25,077 nt of DNA from Anaerolineaceae bacterium UBA5211. GTDB taxonomy: Bacteria; Chloroflexota; Anaerolineae; Anaerolineales; Anaerolineaceae. Made by a program: the position numbers and the translations under genes. Below, piece by piece: positions 8,372-15,443 of this stretch (the first letter of the stretch is position 1; each line of letters begins with the position of its first letter). The notes beneath the pieces are model-generated. The model saw only the letters and a program-made list of their open reading frames with translations, ran no database searches and was not told where the DNA came from. The DNA lies in contig DHVJ01000038.1 of NCBI GenBank assembly GCA_002412595.1, forward strand, positions 119,936 through 145,012. The letters are read 5' to 3'.

Positions 8372-9319
8372 TTATTTCTGAAAGCAGCAGCAGGCTACCT
8401 GATGGCCGGGTTCAACCTCCACTAACGGTGGGATATCGGCACGGCACTGTTCACCTTTACCCTCCAGCGGGCAGCGGGAGAAATACACACAACCCTCCGT
8501 TATATCTTCCACTTTTCCACCCAGGTCAGTGGTCTTCTGCTCCCATTTATGGTCCAGATGCGGGACGGAAGCCATCAACATCTGCGTATAAGGATGCAGC
8601 GGGGTGTGATAAATTTTGTCCGTTTCACCCATCTCCACCACCGTACCCTTATACAGGATAACAGCCCGCTCGCTGATGTAGTAACCCAGCGACAAGTCAT
8701 GCGTGATAAAGAGGATGGAAAGGCCATGGGATTTCAAATCAGCCAACAAGTTAAGCACATCAATGCGGGTGGAAGCATCCAGCATACTGATGATCTCATC
8801 CGCTACCAGAAATTTAAGATCCAGCAGCAGGGCGCGCGCGATCAAAAAACGCTGCAACTGCCCGCCGCTGAGTTGGTGGGGAAACTTGTTTTGCACGTGC
8901 TCGGGATTCAGCCCGACACAATGCAATGCTTCTACTAATTTCTCGTCCCATTCTTCCCGGGGCATGGATGGAAAAAATTCTTCATGCATGATCTCAAAAA
9001 TACGGTCAGCTTTGAAGATCGGGTTGCAGGAGCTGAAGGGATCCTGAAAGACACCCTGCACATGGGAGTAATAATCCTTCAAATCTGCTTTCTTGATCGT
9101 GCTGATATCCTGACCATTGAACTCAATGCTGCCGGAGGTAATAGATGTCAATTTTAAGATCATGCGGCCGATGGTGCTCTTACCGCTGCCGCTTTCCCCA
9201 ATCAGGGAAATAACTTCGCCATCCTTGATATCAAAACTGACCTTGCGGACTGCGTACAGGGATTTTCCGCCGAAAGTGCCGACCTTATAAGTCTTGGTGA
9301 TTTCGCTGAGTTTAAGCAT
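8372..9319 (-). CDS. Oligopeptide-type ABC importer ATPase (OppF/DppF-like)
   Basis: A 315-residue ATP-binding subunit of the oligopeptide/dipeptide (Opp/Dpp) importer class. Visible motifs are Walker A GESGSGKST, Q-loop region VFQDPFSS, signature LSGGQLQR, Walker B FLVADE, D-loop MLDAST and H-loop FITHD. The C-terminal oligopeptide-transporter extension carries the conserved Cys pattern (GCVYFSRCP, QC, VACCC), which ligates an iron-sulfur cluster in some family members. The residue after the Walker B Glu is Ile rather than the usual Pro, as in its partner. ATG at 9319 overlaps the end of the upstream ATPase by eight bases, with GAGGAA upstream. Members of this class also import cellobiose and oligosaccharides in thermophiles such as Thermotoga and Pyrococcus; its position just before cellobiose phosphorylase supports that use here. 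Confidence 0.93.
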   Translation of the reverse strand: MLKLSEITKTYKVGTFGGKSLYAVRKVSFDIKDGEVISLIGESGSGKSTIGRMILKLTSITSGSIEFNGQDISTIKKADLKDYYSHVQGVFQDPFSSCNPIFKADRIFEIMHEEFFPSMPREEWDEKLVEALHCVGLNPEHVQNKFPHQLSGGQLQRFLIARALLLDLKFLVADEIISMLDASTRIDVLNLLADLKSHGLSILFITHDLSLGYYISERAVILYKGTVVEMGETDKIYHTPLHPYTQMLMASVPHLDHKWEQKTTDLGGKVEDITEGCVYFSRCPLEGKGEQCRADIPPLVEVEPGHQVACCCFQK

Positions 9320-10274
9320 GTTCCTCGAACTCCTTCCAGCAGGCTACGAAGTGATCTTTATCCAATTCCAGGAACGGCGGCACCTGTGTACATTTTTCAT
9401 AAGCCACCGGGCAGCGGTCGCGGAAACGGCAGCCGATCGGCGGGTCCAGCAGCAGGGGCGGTTTGCCCGGAATGCCATGCAGGATTTCTTCACTGTACTT
9501 AATTCCCACTTTGGGCAGCGAGGAAATCAATAATTTAGTATAAGGATGGCGCGCATGCCGGATGATAGTTTCAGTAGGCGCTTTTTCCGATAACTGCCCG
9601 GCATACATGACCATGATGGAATCCGCCACCTGTGACAAAATCGAAATGTCATGCGTAATAACGATCATGCTTTTAACAAATTTGCGGTCGCGGAACTCCG
9701 CCAGCATCTCCACCACAGCCTTTTGGGTGGATACGTCCAGCGCAGAAGTGATCTCGTCCGCAATCAGCAGCGAGGGATTCAAAAGAGTGGAAAGCACCAT
9801 CACCATACGCTGCTTCATACCCCCGGATAGCTCAATCGGATATAATTTCAGCACCTCCTGAGGCAATTCAACCAAATCCAGACGGCGCTTTAGTTCCGGC
9901 ATGATTTCGTTGTAATCTTCATGGCGCGCTTCAATTAGCTCATGCACCATTTTACCGATACGGCGCGTGGGGTTCATAGCGCTCATGGCGTACTGCGGGA
10001 TGAGCGAGACTTGCTTGAAGCGAAATTCGTCCATTCCCCGGTTATCCCAGATAGGCAATTCCTGTCCATCCAGTAAAACCGTCCCGCGGATATAGCGCAT
10101 GCGCCCATTGAGCAGGATCAGGCTGGTTCCCAGCGTAGTTTTGCCGCATCCTGATTCTCCCGCCAGCCCCATAATCTCCCCATCTGTGAGGGAAAAGCTG
10201 GCGTCCTCCAATGCATGAACCTCGCCTTTCAGCGTCTGATAATAGACTGTTAGATTTTCGATATTTAGGCTCAT
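9312..10274 (-). CDS. Oligopeptide-type ABC importer ATPase (OppD/DppD-like)
   Basis: The 320-residue partner ATPase. It shows Walker A GESGCGKTT, the Q-loop region LIPQYAMSAMNPTRRIG typical of OppD/DppD, signature LSGGMKQR, Walker B LLIADE, D-loop ALDVSTQ and H-loop VITHD. The C-terminal extension holds GIPGKPPLLLDPPIGCRFRDRCP and VACW with the family Cys residues. As in its partner, Ile follows the Walker B Glu where Pro is usual. The ATG at 10274 lies three bases after the stop of the permease gene; its end overlaps the next ATPase by eight bases. Together the two ATPases should form the heterodimer that drives the OppB/OppC-like permeases. Confidence 0.93.
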   Translation of the reverse strand: MSLNIENLTVYYQTLKGEVHALEDASFSLTDGEIMGLAGESGCGKTTLGTSLILLNGRMRYIRGTVLLDGQELPIWDNRGMDEFRFKQVSLIPQYAMSAMNPTRRIGKMVHELIEARHEDYNEIMPELKRRLDLVELPQEVLKLYPIELSGGMKQRMVMVLSTLLNPSLLIADEITSALDVSTQKAVVEMLAEFRDRKFVKSMIVITHDISILSQVADSIMVMYAGQLSEKAPTETIIRHARHPYTKLLISSLPKVGIKYSEEILHGIPGKPPLLLDPPIGCRFRDRCPVAYEKCTQVPPFLELDKDHFVACWKEFEEHA

Positions 10275-10277
10275 GGT

Positions 10278-11135
10278 TTACATCTCCCGCAACTTTGGAT
10301 TGAAGACTTCGTCCAGGCCGACGTTCATGATATAAAGCGCGCCGACCACAGCCGTGATCGCGATGCCGGGAGGCACGAACCACCACCAGTAACCCAGCAG
10401 CAGCGCGCTGCCGTTGGTCGCCCAGTTCATCATCAAGCCCAACGAAACGCCTTGTGTGGGTCCCAGGCCGATAAAATCGAGTGTAGCCGCGGTCAGAATG
10501 GCGCCGCCAAATTGGAGAATGAAGGTCATGAACAGGTAAGACATCATATTGGGTGCAATTTCGCGAAACAGGATCTTCATGGTCTTCATCCCGCTCAACT
10601 TAGCCAAATCCACAAACTCGCGATTGGCCAGCGAAAAAGTCTGCGCGCGAATCGCCCGCGCTGCCCAGGGCCAGGAAGTCAGTCCGATAAAGATGCTTTC
10701 GATCAGCACGCCGCGTAATTTCAGGTAAGCAACCATGATCAACAGCAGAGCAAAGGTGGGAATGACCAGGATGATATTCGTGATGATATTCAAGACCTCA
10801 TCTACCCAACCGCCCTTGTAACCACCCACGAAGCCCACCAGCATGCCGAGCAGTGTGGCCAATCCGCCGCCTATGATACCCACAATAAACGTGGTTCCCA
10901 GGCCATAAACAAACTGGGCATACACATCCTGTCCATAAGCCGTGGTGCCCATATAGAAATCAGCCGAGGGCGGGTTGGGGCCACCGGCCACAAACTCGTT
11001 TAATGGATATCTGGCAAACTTCGGGCCGAAAATGGCGATCAGAACAAAGATAAAAACAATGACAGCTCCCACTTTTAGTTTCCCATTACGCATAGCGAAA
11101 TAGAGAAACTCGTTTTTTTTCTTTGGTTCGCTCAT
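10278..11135 (-). CDS. Oligopeptide-type ABC importer permease (OppC/DppC-like)
   Basis: A 285-residue inner-membrane subunit. After a short cytoplasmic stretch there is one N-terminal helix (GAVIVFIFVLIAIFGPKFA), a loop with FYMGTTAYGQDVYAQFVYG, which replaces the usual GTDxxGRDVxSRxxxG motif, and then about five helices of the BPD_transp_1 domain. The coupling-loop region is visible around SWPWAARAIRAQTFSLANREFVDLAKLSGM, with Ala-x-x-Leu-x-Gly matching the EAA-type motif. The ATG overlaps the stop of the upstream permease as ATGA, with a run of six Gs as a possible Shine-Dalgarno. It should pair with the permease at 11132-12127. Confidence 0.92.
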   Translation of the reverse strand: MSEPKKKNEFLYFAMRNGKLKVGAVIVFIFVLIAIFGPKFARYPLNEFVAGGPNPPSADFYMGTTAYGQDVYAQFVYGLGTTFIVGIIGGGLATLLGMLVGFVGGYKGGWVDEVLNIITNIILVIPTFALLLIMVAYLKLRGVLIESIFIGLTSWPWAARAIRAQTFSLANREFVDLAKLSGMKTMKILFREIAPNMMSYLFMTFILQFGGAILTAATLDFIGLGPTQGVSLGLMMNWATNGSALLLGYWWWFVPPGIAITAVVGALYIMNVGLDEVFNPKLREM

Positions 11136-12127
11136 GAGGCACCCCCCTGCATCCCCAAGCGGGTACGCGGGTCAACCAGCACAAAGACGATATCGATGAT
11201 GAAGTTGGCCAGCAGCACACCGATAATGATAAACAGGAAACAGCCCTGCAGTAGATAGTAATCGGAATTTTGAATCGCCATGAGTATCAGGTAACCGATA
11301 CCCGGATAAGAGAACACGATTTCAGTGGACATGGCGCCGGCCACGATCACACCCAATTTCAACGCCAGACCGCTCAATTGCGGCAACTGCGCATTGTTAT
11401 ACGCATAACGGCGAATCAGTTTCCGGGGCGCACCCAGCGCCTCCAGATAGTGAGCGTAATCTGCTTCCAGTTCATAGATAATCATGTTGCGCATGCCGAT
11501 AGCCCATCCACCAAACTGCACAATAAAGAGCGACATGAAAGGCAAAAACCAATGTTCCAGTACACTCTTGATGAATGTCCAGGAAAGCGCCGGTTTCAAT
11601 GCATAGCTATAAGCTCCAGAAATGGGGAAAATATTCAAAATAATAGCAAAAACCCAACCCAATAAAATGCCCAGCCACATATAAGGGGTGGCAGTCAGGA
11701 TATAACCAATCGGCAGCAGGGTATTGTCCATGCGCTTCGAGCGTGCCGCGTATGCACCAAATTTATTGCCGGCATAATAGCTTAATAAAATCGAGGGAAT
11801 CAACAGGAGCAAGTCATAGGGCAGCGCGCTCTTGATGACATCAATGACCGGTTTGGGAAATTGCAGGATGCTGATGCCCAAATCACCGTGGAAGAGTGCC
11901 TTCCAAAAATTGACGTATTGCTGCCAGACCGGTAAATCCAGGCCAAATGAACTGGTCAGATAACCGTACATAACCTCCTGGGCTTCCGCATGCATCGATC
12001 CGGCTTTTGACAGCATGTTCATGACCGGGTCGCCAGGCATAAAACGCGGGATCATCCAATCAATGGTGACAGCCACAAAGAAAGTGAGCAAGTAAATGAG
12101 TATCTTCCTGAGAAAGTACCGTCTCAC
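11132..12127 (-). CDS. Oligopeptide-type ABC importer permease (OppB/DppB-like)
   Basis: A 331-residue permease with an N-terminal helix (ILIYLLTFFVAVTIDWMIPR), the family motif MPGDPV, an extracytoplasmic loop, five further helices and the C-terminal VFSYPGIGYLI and VDPRTRLG blocks typical of OppB/DppB. GTG at 12127 is chosen because AGGAGG sits four bases upstream and the protein then starts VRRYFLRKI, as relatives do. An upstream in-frame start at 12172 would have to read through a 13-bp hairpin. The gene follows the binding-protein gene, separated by that hairpin. Confidence 0.92.
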   Translation of the reverse strand: MRRYFLRKILIYLLTFFVAVTIDWMIPRFMPGDPVMNMLSKAGSMHAEAQEVMYGYLTSSFGLDLPVWQQYVNFWKALFHGDLGISILQFPKPVIDVIKSALPYDLLLLIPSILLSYYAGNKFGAYAARSKRMDNTLLPIGYILTATPYMWLGILLGWVFAIILNIFPISGAYSYALKPALSWTFIKSVLEHWFLPFMSLFIVQFGGWAIGMRNMIIYELEADYAHYLEALGAPRKLIRRYAYNNAQLPQLSGLALKLGVIVAGAMSTEIVFSYPGIGYLILMAIQNSDYYLLQGCFLFIIIGVLLANFIIDIVFVLVDPRTRLGMQGGAS

Positions 12128-12154
12128 GTATCCTCCTTTTCTATTTTGTAATAA

Positions 12155-12191
12155 ATACCGTCCCTCCCCCAAACTTCAGGAGGGACGGTAT
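12155..12191 (-). terminator. Intra-operon hairpin after the binding-protein gene
   Basis: Perfect 13-bp stem ATACCGTCCCTCC (12155-12167) / GGAGGGACGGTAT (12179-12191), loop of 11 bases. It lies 14 bases past the stop of the binding-protein gene and 27 bases before the permease start. The - strand sequence after it is only weakly T-rich (TTATTACAAAA), so it more likely gives partial termination or protects the 3' end of the upstream mRNA, allowing more binding protein than permease. Confidence 0.75.
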
Positions 12192-12205
12192 CGTTATTGA
12201 AGAAT

Positions 12206-14011
12206 CTACTCGGCAGCCACAGGCTCGAGTTCGGTGAGCATCAGGACTGCGCCCATGTTCCAGTAACCATTCCAGGTTGCGGGAACGTATTTCGGCGCGC
12301 CTTCAGCCGAGGATGGCCAATTGGTCCAGTAGGTGTTGTCTGTCTGCGCCCAGACGCCGTTGTACCACAGCGGGATCATGGGCACGTCAGTTAATTGGAT
12401 CGTCTGGATCTGTGAAATGATGGCCTTCATGCCTTCCACATCCGTAATCGGGGTGGCGTCCAGCTGATCGACCAGGTCGAATACTTCCTGGTTCTCATAG
12501 CGGCCGTAGTTGCCGGTGCCGGAGATCATTTGTTCTTTGATCGGGTGGTAGAAGATGAAGTGATAGTATGACCAGACGGTGTTGCTCATCTGGGCATCAT
12601 TGTTGATGACCATGTCGAAATCACCACCATACAGGCCGGCGGTCAGCGCGCTGTAGTCCGGATAGACCGGTTCCACATTGATACCAACCTCCTTGAGGTT
12701 CTGGGAGATAATTTGAATGGCGACCATCCAGTCGGACCAGCCGTTCGGGCAGCCAATTTCCAGTGCGATGGTAGAACCATCCGGCGCTTCCACGAAGCCG
12801 TCGCCGTCAATATCTTTGTAGCCGGCGGCAGCCAGGATGGCCTTGGCCTCATCAGGATCGTAGCTGAAGCCTAATTCGTCCACCACGTCCTGATCGACGA
12901 ACTGATCCCAAATAGGCAGCAGACCGGTAGAGTTGGCAGGCACAACGATGTTGCCGTAGTCCTTGCTAACGATGTCTTCCACTTTGATCGCGAATGAAAC
13001 TGCGCGGCGGAAGGCTGCATCGTCCATGGGCGCCTTGGTCAGGTTCATAACCAGCCAGGCTGTGTTAGCGGAAAGCATATAGGGTTCATCGGGATAGTAG
13101 GTCGTGATGCCGTAACCGCCGTTGATGACGGAAGCAATACCGGGCAGGTAGTTATTATCCAGATCGACCTGACCCTGCAGTACCATGCCAAGAGCGGCAT
13201 TGTTGCTGATGTTATTGATATCGACAATGTACTTGGGAGCAACTTCCAGGCCAAGTCCTTTGATTCCCCACCAGCTGTCATTGCGCACCCAGGCCACTTT
13301 GGCTTCATCAGCCGATTCGTACATGTAGGGGCCGGAACCCACGGGGGGTTGGTTAGCGCCAACAACAGCCTCTTCCTCGGTCAAACCTTCCCACAAATGT
13401 TGGGGCAGTATCGCGATTGAGTACAGGTAGTTGGCCCATTCCTGATAAAGGGGATTGGTGAACATCATCGTGATGGTGTAATCATCCACTTTCTCGACGG
13501 AATCCAGCCAGGCCCACAATTCACTGTAGTAAACAGACTGGAAATTCTTGCCCATTTCCAAGGTGAAGATGACATCATCAGCCGTCAAAGCCTCGCCATC
13601 CGAGAAAGTCACGCCCTCTTTAATCTTTAGCTGATAGGTCGTGTCATCCACCCAATCGCCGGAATCGGCGATCCAGGGAATGTATTCATCCGTCAGCGGA
13701 TTATAGAGGAACAGGGTCTCATAGCACAGGCCAATGGTGCCCATCGCATAAGAGCCTTGCTGCAGGGGATTCCAACTGGTAGCCGGACCCCACTGCTTGC
13801 CCATGGTATAGAGCGTCTCTGCGCGCGGATAATCCACCATTGCCGGTGCTGCTTCTTCCATAGCTGCTTCCTCTGCCACGGGGGCAGCTTCTTCAGCAGT
13901 GGTGCTTTCAGCAGCGGCGGCTGGGGTGTCAGCCGCAGTAGATGCACAGCCAATTAACACAAAGCTGGCAACCATGATCAAACTTAGAATTGTTAAAACA
14001 ACCTTACGCAT
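12206..14011 (-). CDS. ABC importer substrate-binding lipoprotein (SBP_bac_5 family)
   Basis: A 601-residue extracellular binding protein. The signal peptide MRKVVLTILSLIMVASFV ends in the lipobox LIGC (lipidated Cys22), followed by an Ala/Glu/Thr-rich linker to about residue 55. The body is the family 5 oligopeptide-binding fold: YQLKIKEGVTFSDGEALTAD is the classic block, and MIPLWYNGVWAQ lies near the C-terminus. ATG at 14011 is chosen because AAGGAG lies seven bases upstream and the lipoprotein signal begins immediately; the in-frame ATG at 14035 would place charged residues ahead of the signal. It is the first gene of the importer operon. By context it should bind cellobiose or cello-oligosaccharides, as related cluster proteins of Thermotoga and Pyrococcus do, but a peptide ligand cannot be excluded from sequence. 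Confidence 0.93.
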   Translation of the reverse strand: MRKVVLTILSLIMVASFVLIGCASTAADTPAAAAESTTAEEAAPVAEEAAMEEAAPAMVDYPRAETLYTMGKQWGPATSWNPLQQGSYAMGTIGLCYETLFLYNPLTDEYIPWIADSGDWVDDTTYQLKIKEGVTFSDGEALTADDVIFTLEMGKNFQSVYYSELWAWLDSVEKVDDYTITMMFTNPLYQEWANYLYSIAILPQHLWEGLTEEEAVVGANQPPVGSGPYMYESADEAKVAWVRNDSWWGIKGLGLEVAPKYIVDINNISNNAALGMVLQGQVDLDNNYLPGIASVINGGYGITTYYPDEPYMLSANTAWLVMNLTKAPMDDAAFRRAVSFAIKVEDIVSKDYGNIVVPANSTGLLPIWDQFVDQDVVDELGFSYDPDEAKAILAAAGYKDIDGDGFVEAPDGSTIALEIGCPNGWSDWMVAIQIISQNLKEVGINVEPVYPDYSALTAGLYGGDFDMVINNDAQMSNTVWSYYHFIFYHPIKEQMISGTGNYGRYENQEVFDLVDQLDATPITDVEGMKAIISQIQTIQLTDVPMIPLWYNGVWAQTDNTYWTNWPSSAEGAPKYVPATWNGYWNMGAVLMLTELEPVAAE

Positions 14012-14073
14012 TTCTTTTCTCCTTTTATAAATCATTGTTTTCCCACTGAATATCTGGTTAAGAATTTTCTTTT

Positions 14074-14085
14074 GATCACCTCCTC
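14074..14085 (-). promoter_or_regulatory. Orphan Shine-Dalgarno-like element in the importer leader
   Basis: The - strand reads GAGGAGGTGATC, complementary to the common 3' end of 16S rRNA, but it lies over 60 bases before the binding-protein start and no ATG, GTG or TTG follows at normal spacing. It resembles the STAB-SD elements that stabilise mRNA 5' ends in Bacillus. An in-frame ATT 13 bases downstream is a poor start candidate. Confidence 0.45.
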
Positions 14086-14086
14086 A

Positions 14087-14126
14087 ATTCTATTTAATTG
14101 GGATCGCTCCCAGCCCATGTAAAAAA
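14087..14126 (-). promoter_or_regulatory. Probable importer operon promoter
   Basis: Downstream of the lacI terminator the - strand carries TTTACA (14121-14126, overlapping the terminator T-run) as a possible -35, then the operator, then TTAAAT (14092-14097) or TAGAAT (14087-14092) as a possible -10. Neither spacing is ideal, so the exact promoter is unsure, but this 130-base gap is the only place for an operon promoter and the repressor site lies inside it. Confidence 0.45.
14099..14112 (-). promoter_or_regulatory. CebR-like LacI-family operator O1
   Basis: The + strand sequence TGGGATCGCTCCCA differs at one base from the CebR box TGGGAGCGCTCCCA known from actinobacterial cellobiose regulators. 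It is centred about 95 bases before the binding-protein start and lies between the possible -35 and -10, so a bound LacI-type repressor would block transcription. A second near-identical site precedes lacI. Confidence 0.82.
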
Positions 14127-14165
14127 AACAGGCGCGCCCATTCACAACTGCTGAATATGCGCGCC
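14121..14165 (-). terminator. Terminator of the lacI gene, overlapping its stop codon
   Basis: On the - strand GGCGCGC (14159-14165) pairs with GCGCGCC (14131-14137) and, inside a 2x2 mismatch, ATTCA (14152-14156) pairs with TGAAT (14140-14144). Two bases later come eight Ts (14128-14121). The stem includes the last codons and stop of lacI. It separates the regulator transcript from the importer operon. Confidence 0.85.
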
Positions 14166-15167
14166 GCAAGACTCCCTTACTACCAATTCCGTTCCCATAA
14201 TGATATGTCTGGGGGGTGTGGTTCCTGTTATGATCAAATCATTTAAAAACTCAACCGCTTTGACGCCGAATTGATATACCGGTTGATGCACGGTTGTTAG
14301 ATGCAAATCCGCAGAATTAGAAAGCGGCAGGTCATCGAAGCCAATAATGGCCACATCTTCCGGCACCCGCAATCCCTTTTCGCGCAAGGCACGGATGGCC
14401 CCAATCGCCATCTGGTCAGATGCCACAAAGACCGCATCCGGCTGCGCCGGAAGGATTTTCAGCATGCCTGCATAGCCCTTATCTTCAGTGAAGTCCCCTT
14501 CAACCACCAGATCCTCATCCACTGAAAAGCCATGCTCCTGCAGCGCCTGGCGATAGCCGTTCTTGCGATCAATACCCACAGTGGTGTTCAATGGCCCTGT
14601 GATGGTGCCGATACGTTGATATCCCAGCGAAACCAGGTGGTTTACTGCCATAATTGCCGCGCTGATGTTATCAATATCGATATAACTGATGTTATCGTTG
14701 TGAAAAGGACGGCCGATGATGACCAATGGAATACCCGATTGGGCCAGGCGGTCAATTAATTGATCGCCTATTTGATCTGACTGGAACAAAATGCCGTCCA
14801 AGGAGCCGCTGCGTGATAGCCGCGGGAAGATTTCTTCTTCGTCTTCCGAATCAGTGATCAGGTAAAGCCCCAGCGTGTATTTCAGTTGATTGCAGCCCTG
14901 CGCGATACCCTGTATCAGGCGCGGGTAATACGGGTCAGTGAAAAAAGAATTAACAGAACGGGGTAGGACCAAACCCACCGTCCAGGAACGTTGTGAAACC
15001 AGGGCACGGGCGGCTGCATGCGGGCGAAAACCGGTGTTCTTGATCTCCTTTTGCACGCGTTTTCGGACTTTATCACTTACGTTGGGGTGATTATTAATTA
15101 CACGCGAAACTGTCGAACGAGAAACCCCGCAGCGTTTAGCGATATCCTCCAATGTCAGGTTTGACAA
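14142..15167 (-). CDS. LacI-family transcriptional repressor (CebR-like role)
   Basis: A 341-residue LacI/GalR regulator. The N-terminal helix-turn-helix and hinge helix are plain (LTLEDIAKRCGVSRSTVSRV, then NNHPNVSDKVRKRVQ and GFRPHAAARALV), followed by a periplasmic-binding-protein-like effector domain (VGLVLP, GIPLVIIGRPF, DAVFVASDQMAIGAIRALRE, VAIIGFDDLP). The start is TTG at 15167, with GGGAG about 8 bases upstream; the protein then begins at the usual LacI position. It is transcribed alone from a consensus promoter and ends in its own terminator. Operator-like palindromes just after its promoter and in the importer promoter region imply autorepression and control of the operon, probably relieved by cellobiose or a cello-oligosaccharide. 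The effector is inferred from neighbours only. Confidence 0.93.
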   Translation of the reverse strand: MSNLTLEDIAKRCGVSRSTVSRVINNHPNVSDKVRKRVQKEIKNTGFRPHAAARALVSQRSWTVGLVLPRSVNSFFTDPYYPRLIQGIAQGCNQLKYTLGLYLITDSEDEEEIFPRLSRSGSLDGILFQSDQIGDQLIDRLAQSGIPLVIIGRPFHNDNISYIDIDNISAAIMAVNHLVSLGYQRIGTITGPLNTTVGIDRKNGYRQALQEHGFSVDEDLVVEGDFTEDKGYAGMLKILPAQPDAVFVASDQMAIGAIRALREKGLRVPEDVAIIGFDDLPLSNSADLHLTTVHQPVYQFGVKAVEFLNDLIITGTTPPRHIIMGTELVVRESCGAHIQQL

Positions 15168-15222
15168 TCCTTATCTCCCTTGTGACACAAAGCGCCTTTT
15201 GTCTCAAAAACCCACTTGTTTT

Positions 15223-15236
15223 TGGAAGCGCTCCCA
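15223..15236 (-). promoter_or_regulatory. CebR-like LacI-family operator O2
   Basis: The + strand sequence TGGAAGCGCTCCCA is one base from TGGGAGCGCTCCCA and two from O1. It starts six bases after the -10 hexamer of the lacI promoter on the - strand, covering the likely transcription start, so it fits autorepression. Confidence 0.82.
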
Positions 15237-15242
15237 ATTTTT

Positions 15243-15271
15243 ATTATAGTGAATGACAAACAGAAAGTCAA
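15243..15271 (-). promoter_or_regulatory. lacI promoter
   Basis: The - strand shows TTGACT (15266-15271) and TATAAT (15243-15248) separated by exactly 17 bases, which is a near-perfect housekeeping sigma factor promoter. The start site is predicted near 15236, at the edge of operator O2. Confidence 0.85.
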
Positions 15272-15363
15272 GTATTTCCTTTTCCTCTCAACGATTCTAT
15301 CCAGTATCCCCTAACCCGCTGACTGCGCCCAAGCATATAAATAATGGCTGGATTTTCGCTAAT

Positions 15364-15392
15364 TATTCTTTAATACGGCCAGTATCTATAAT
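15364..15392 (+). promoter_or_regulatory. Possible promoter of the histidine kinase gene
   Basis: A perfect TATAAT at 15387-15392 has only a poor -35 match (TATTCT, 15364-15369). Transcription would start near 15399, giving a leader of about 45 bases to the ATG at 15444, or an almost leaderless message if GTG 15402 is used. The rest of the gap between lacI and the kinase holds no gene. Confidence 0.5.
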
Positions 15393-15443
15393 AAAATATA
15401 CGTGACTACAATTTCACCAACCAATTTATTTGATGAAGAATTC

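Noticed and set aside
8293..8661. + strand frame starting across the cellobiose phosphorylase start
   Set aside because: It covers the real - strand ribosome binding site and the end of the ATPase gene and shows no domain.
12128..12172. Upstream extension of the OppB-like permease
   Set aside because: It reads through part of the 13-bp hairpin and has no ribosome binding site, while GTG 12127 has AGGAGG at good spacing and gives the family N-terminus.
14012..14070. ATT-started N-terminal extension of the binding protein behind the orphan Shine-Dalgarno
   Set aside because: It is in frame but would bury the lipoprotein signal peptide 18 residues inside, and ATT is a very rare start with 13-base spacing.
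15183..15204. Imperfect palindrome around GACAAAAGGCGCTTTGTGTC in the lacI leader
   Set aside because: Several mismatches and no second copy; not enough to call an operator or attenuator.
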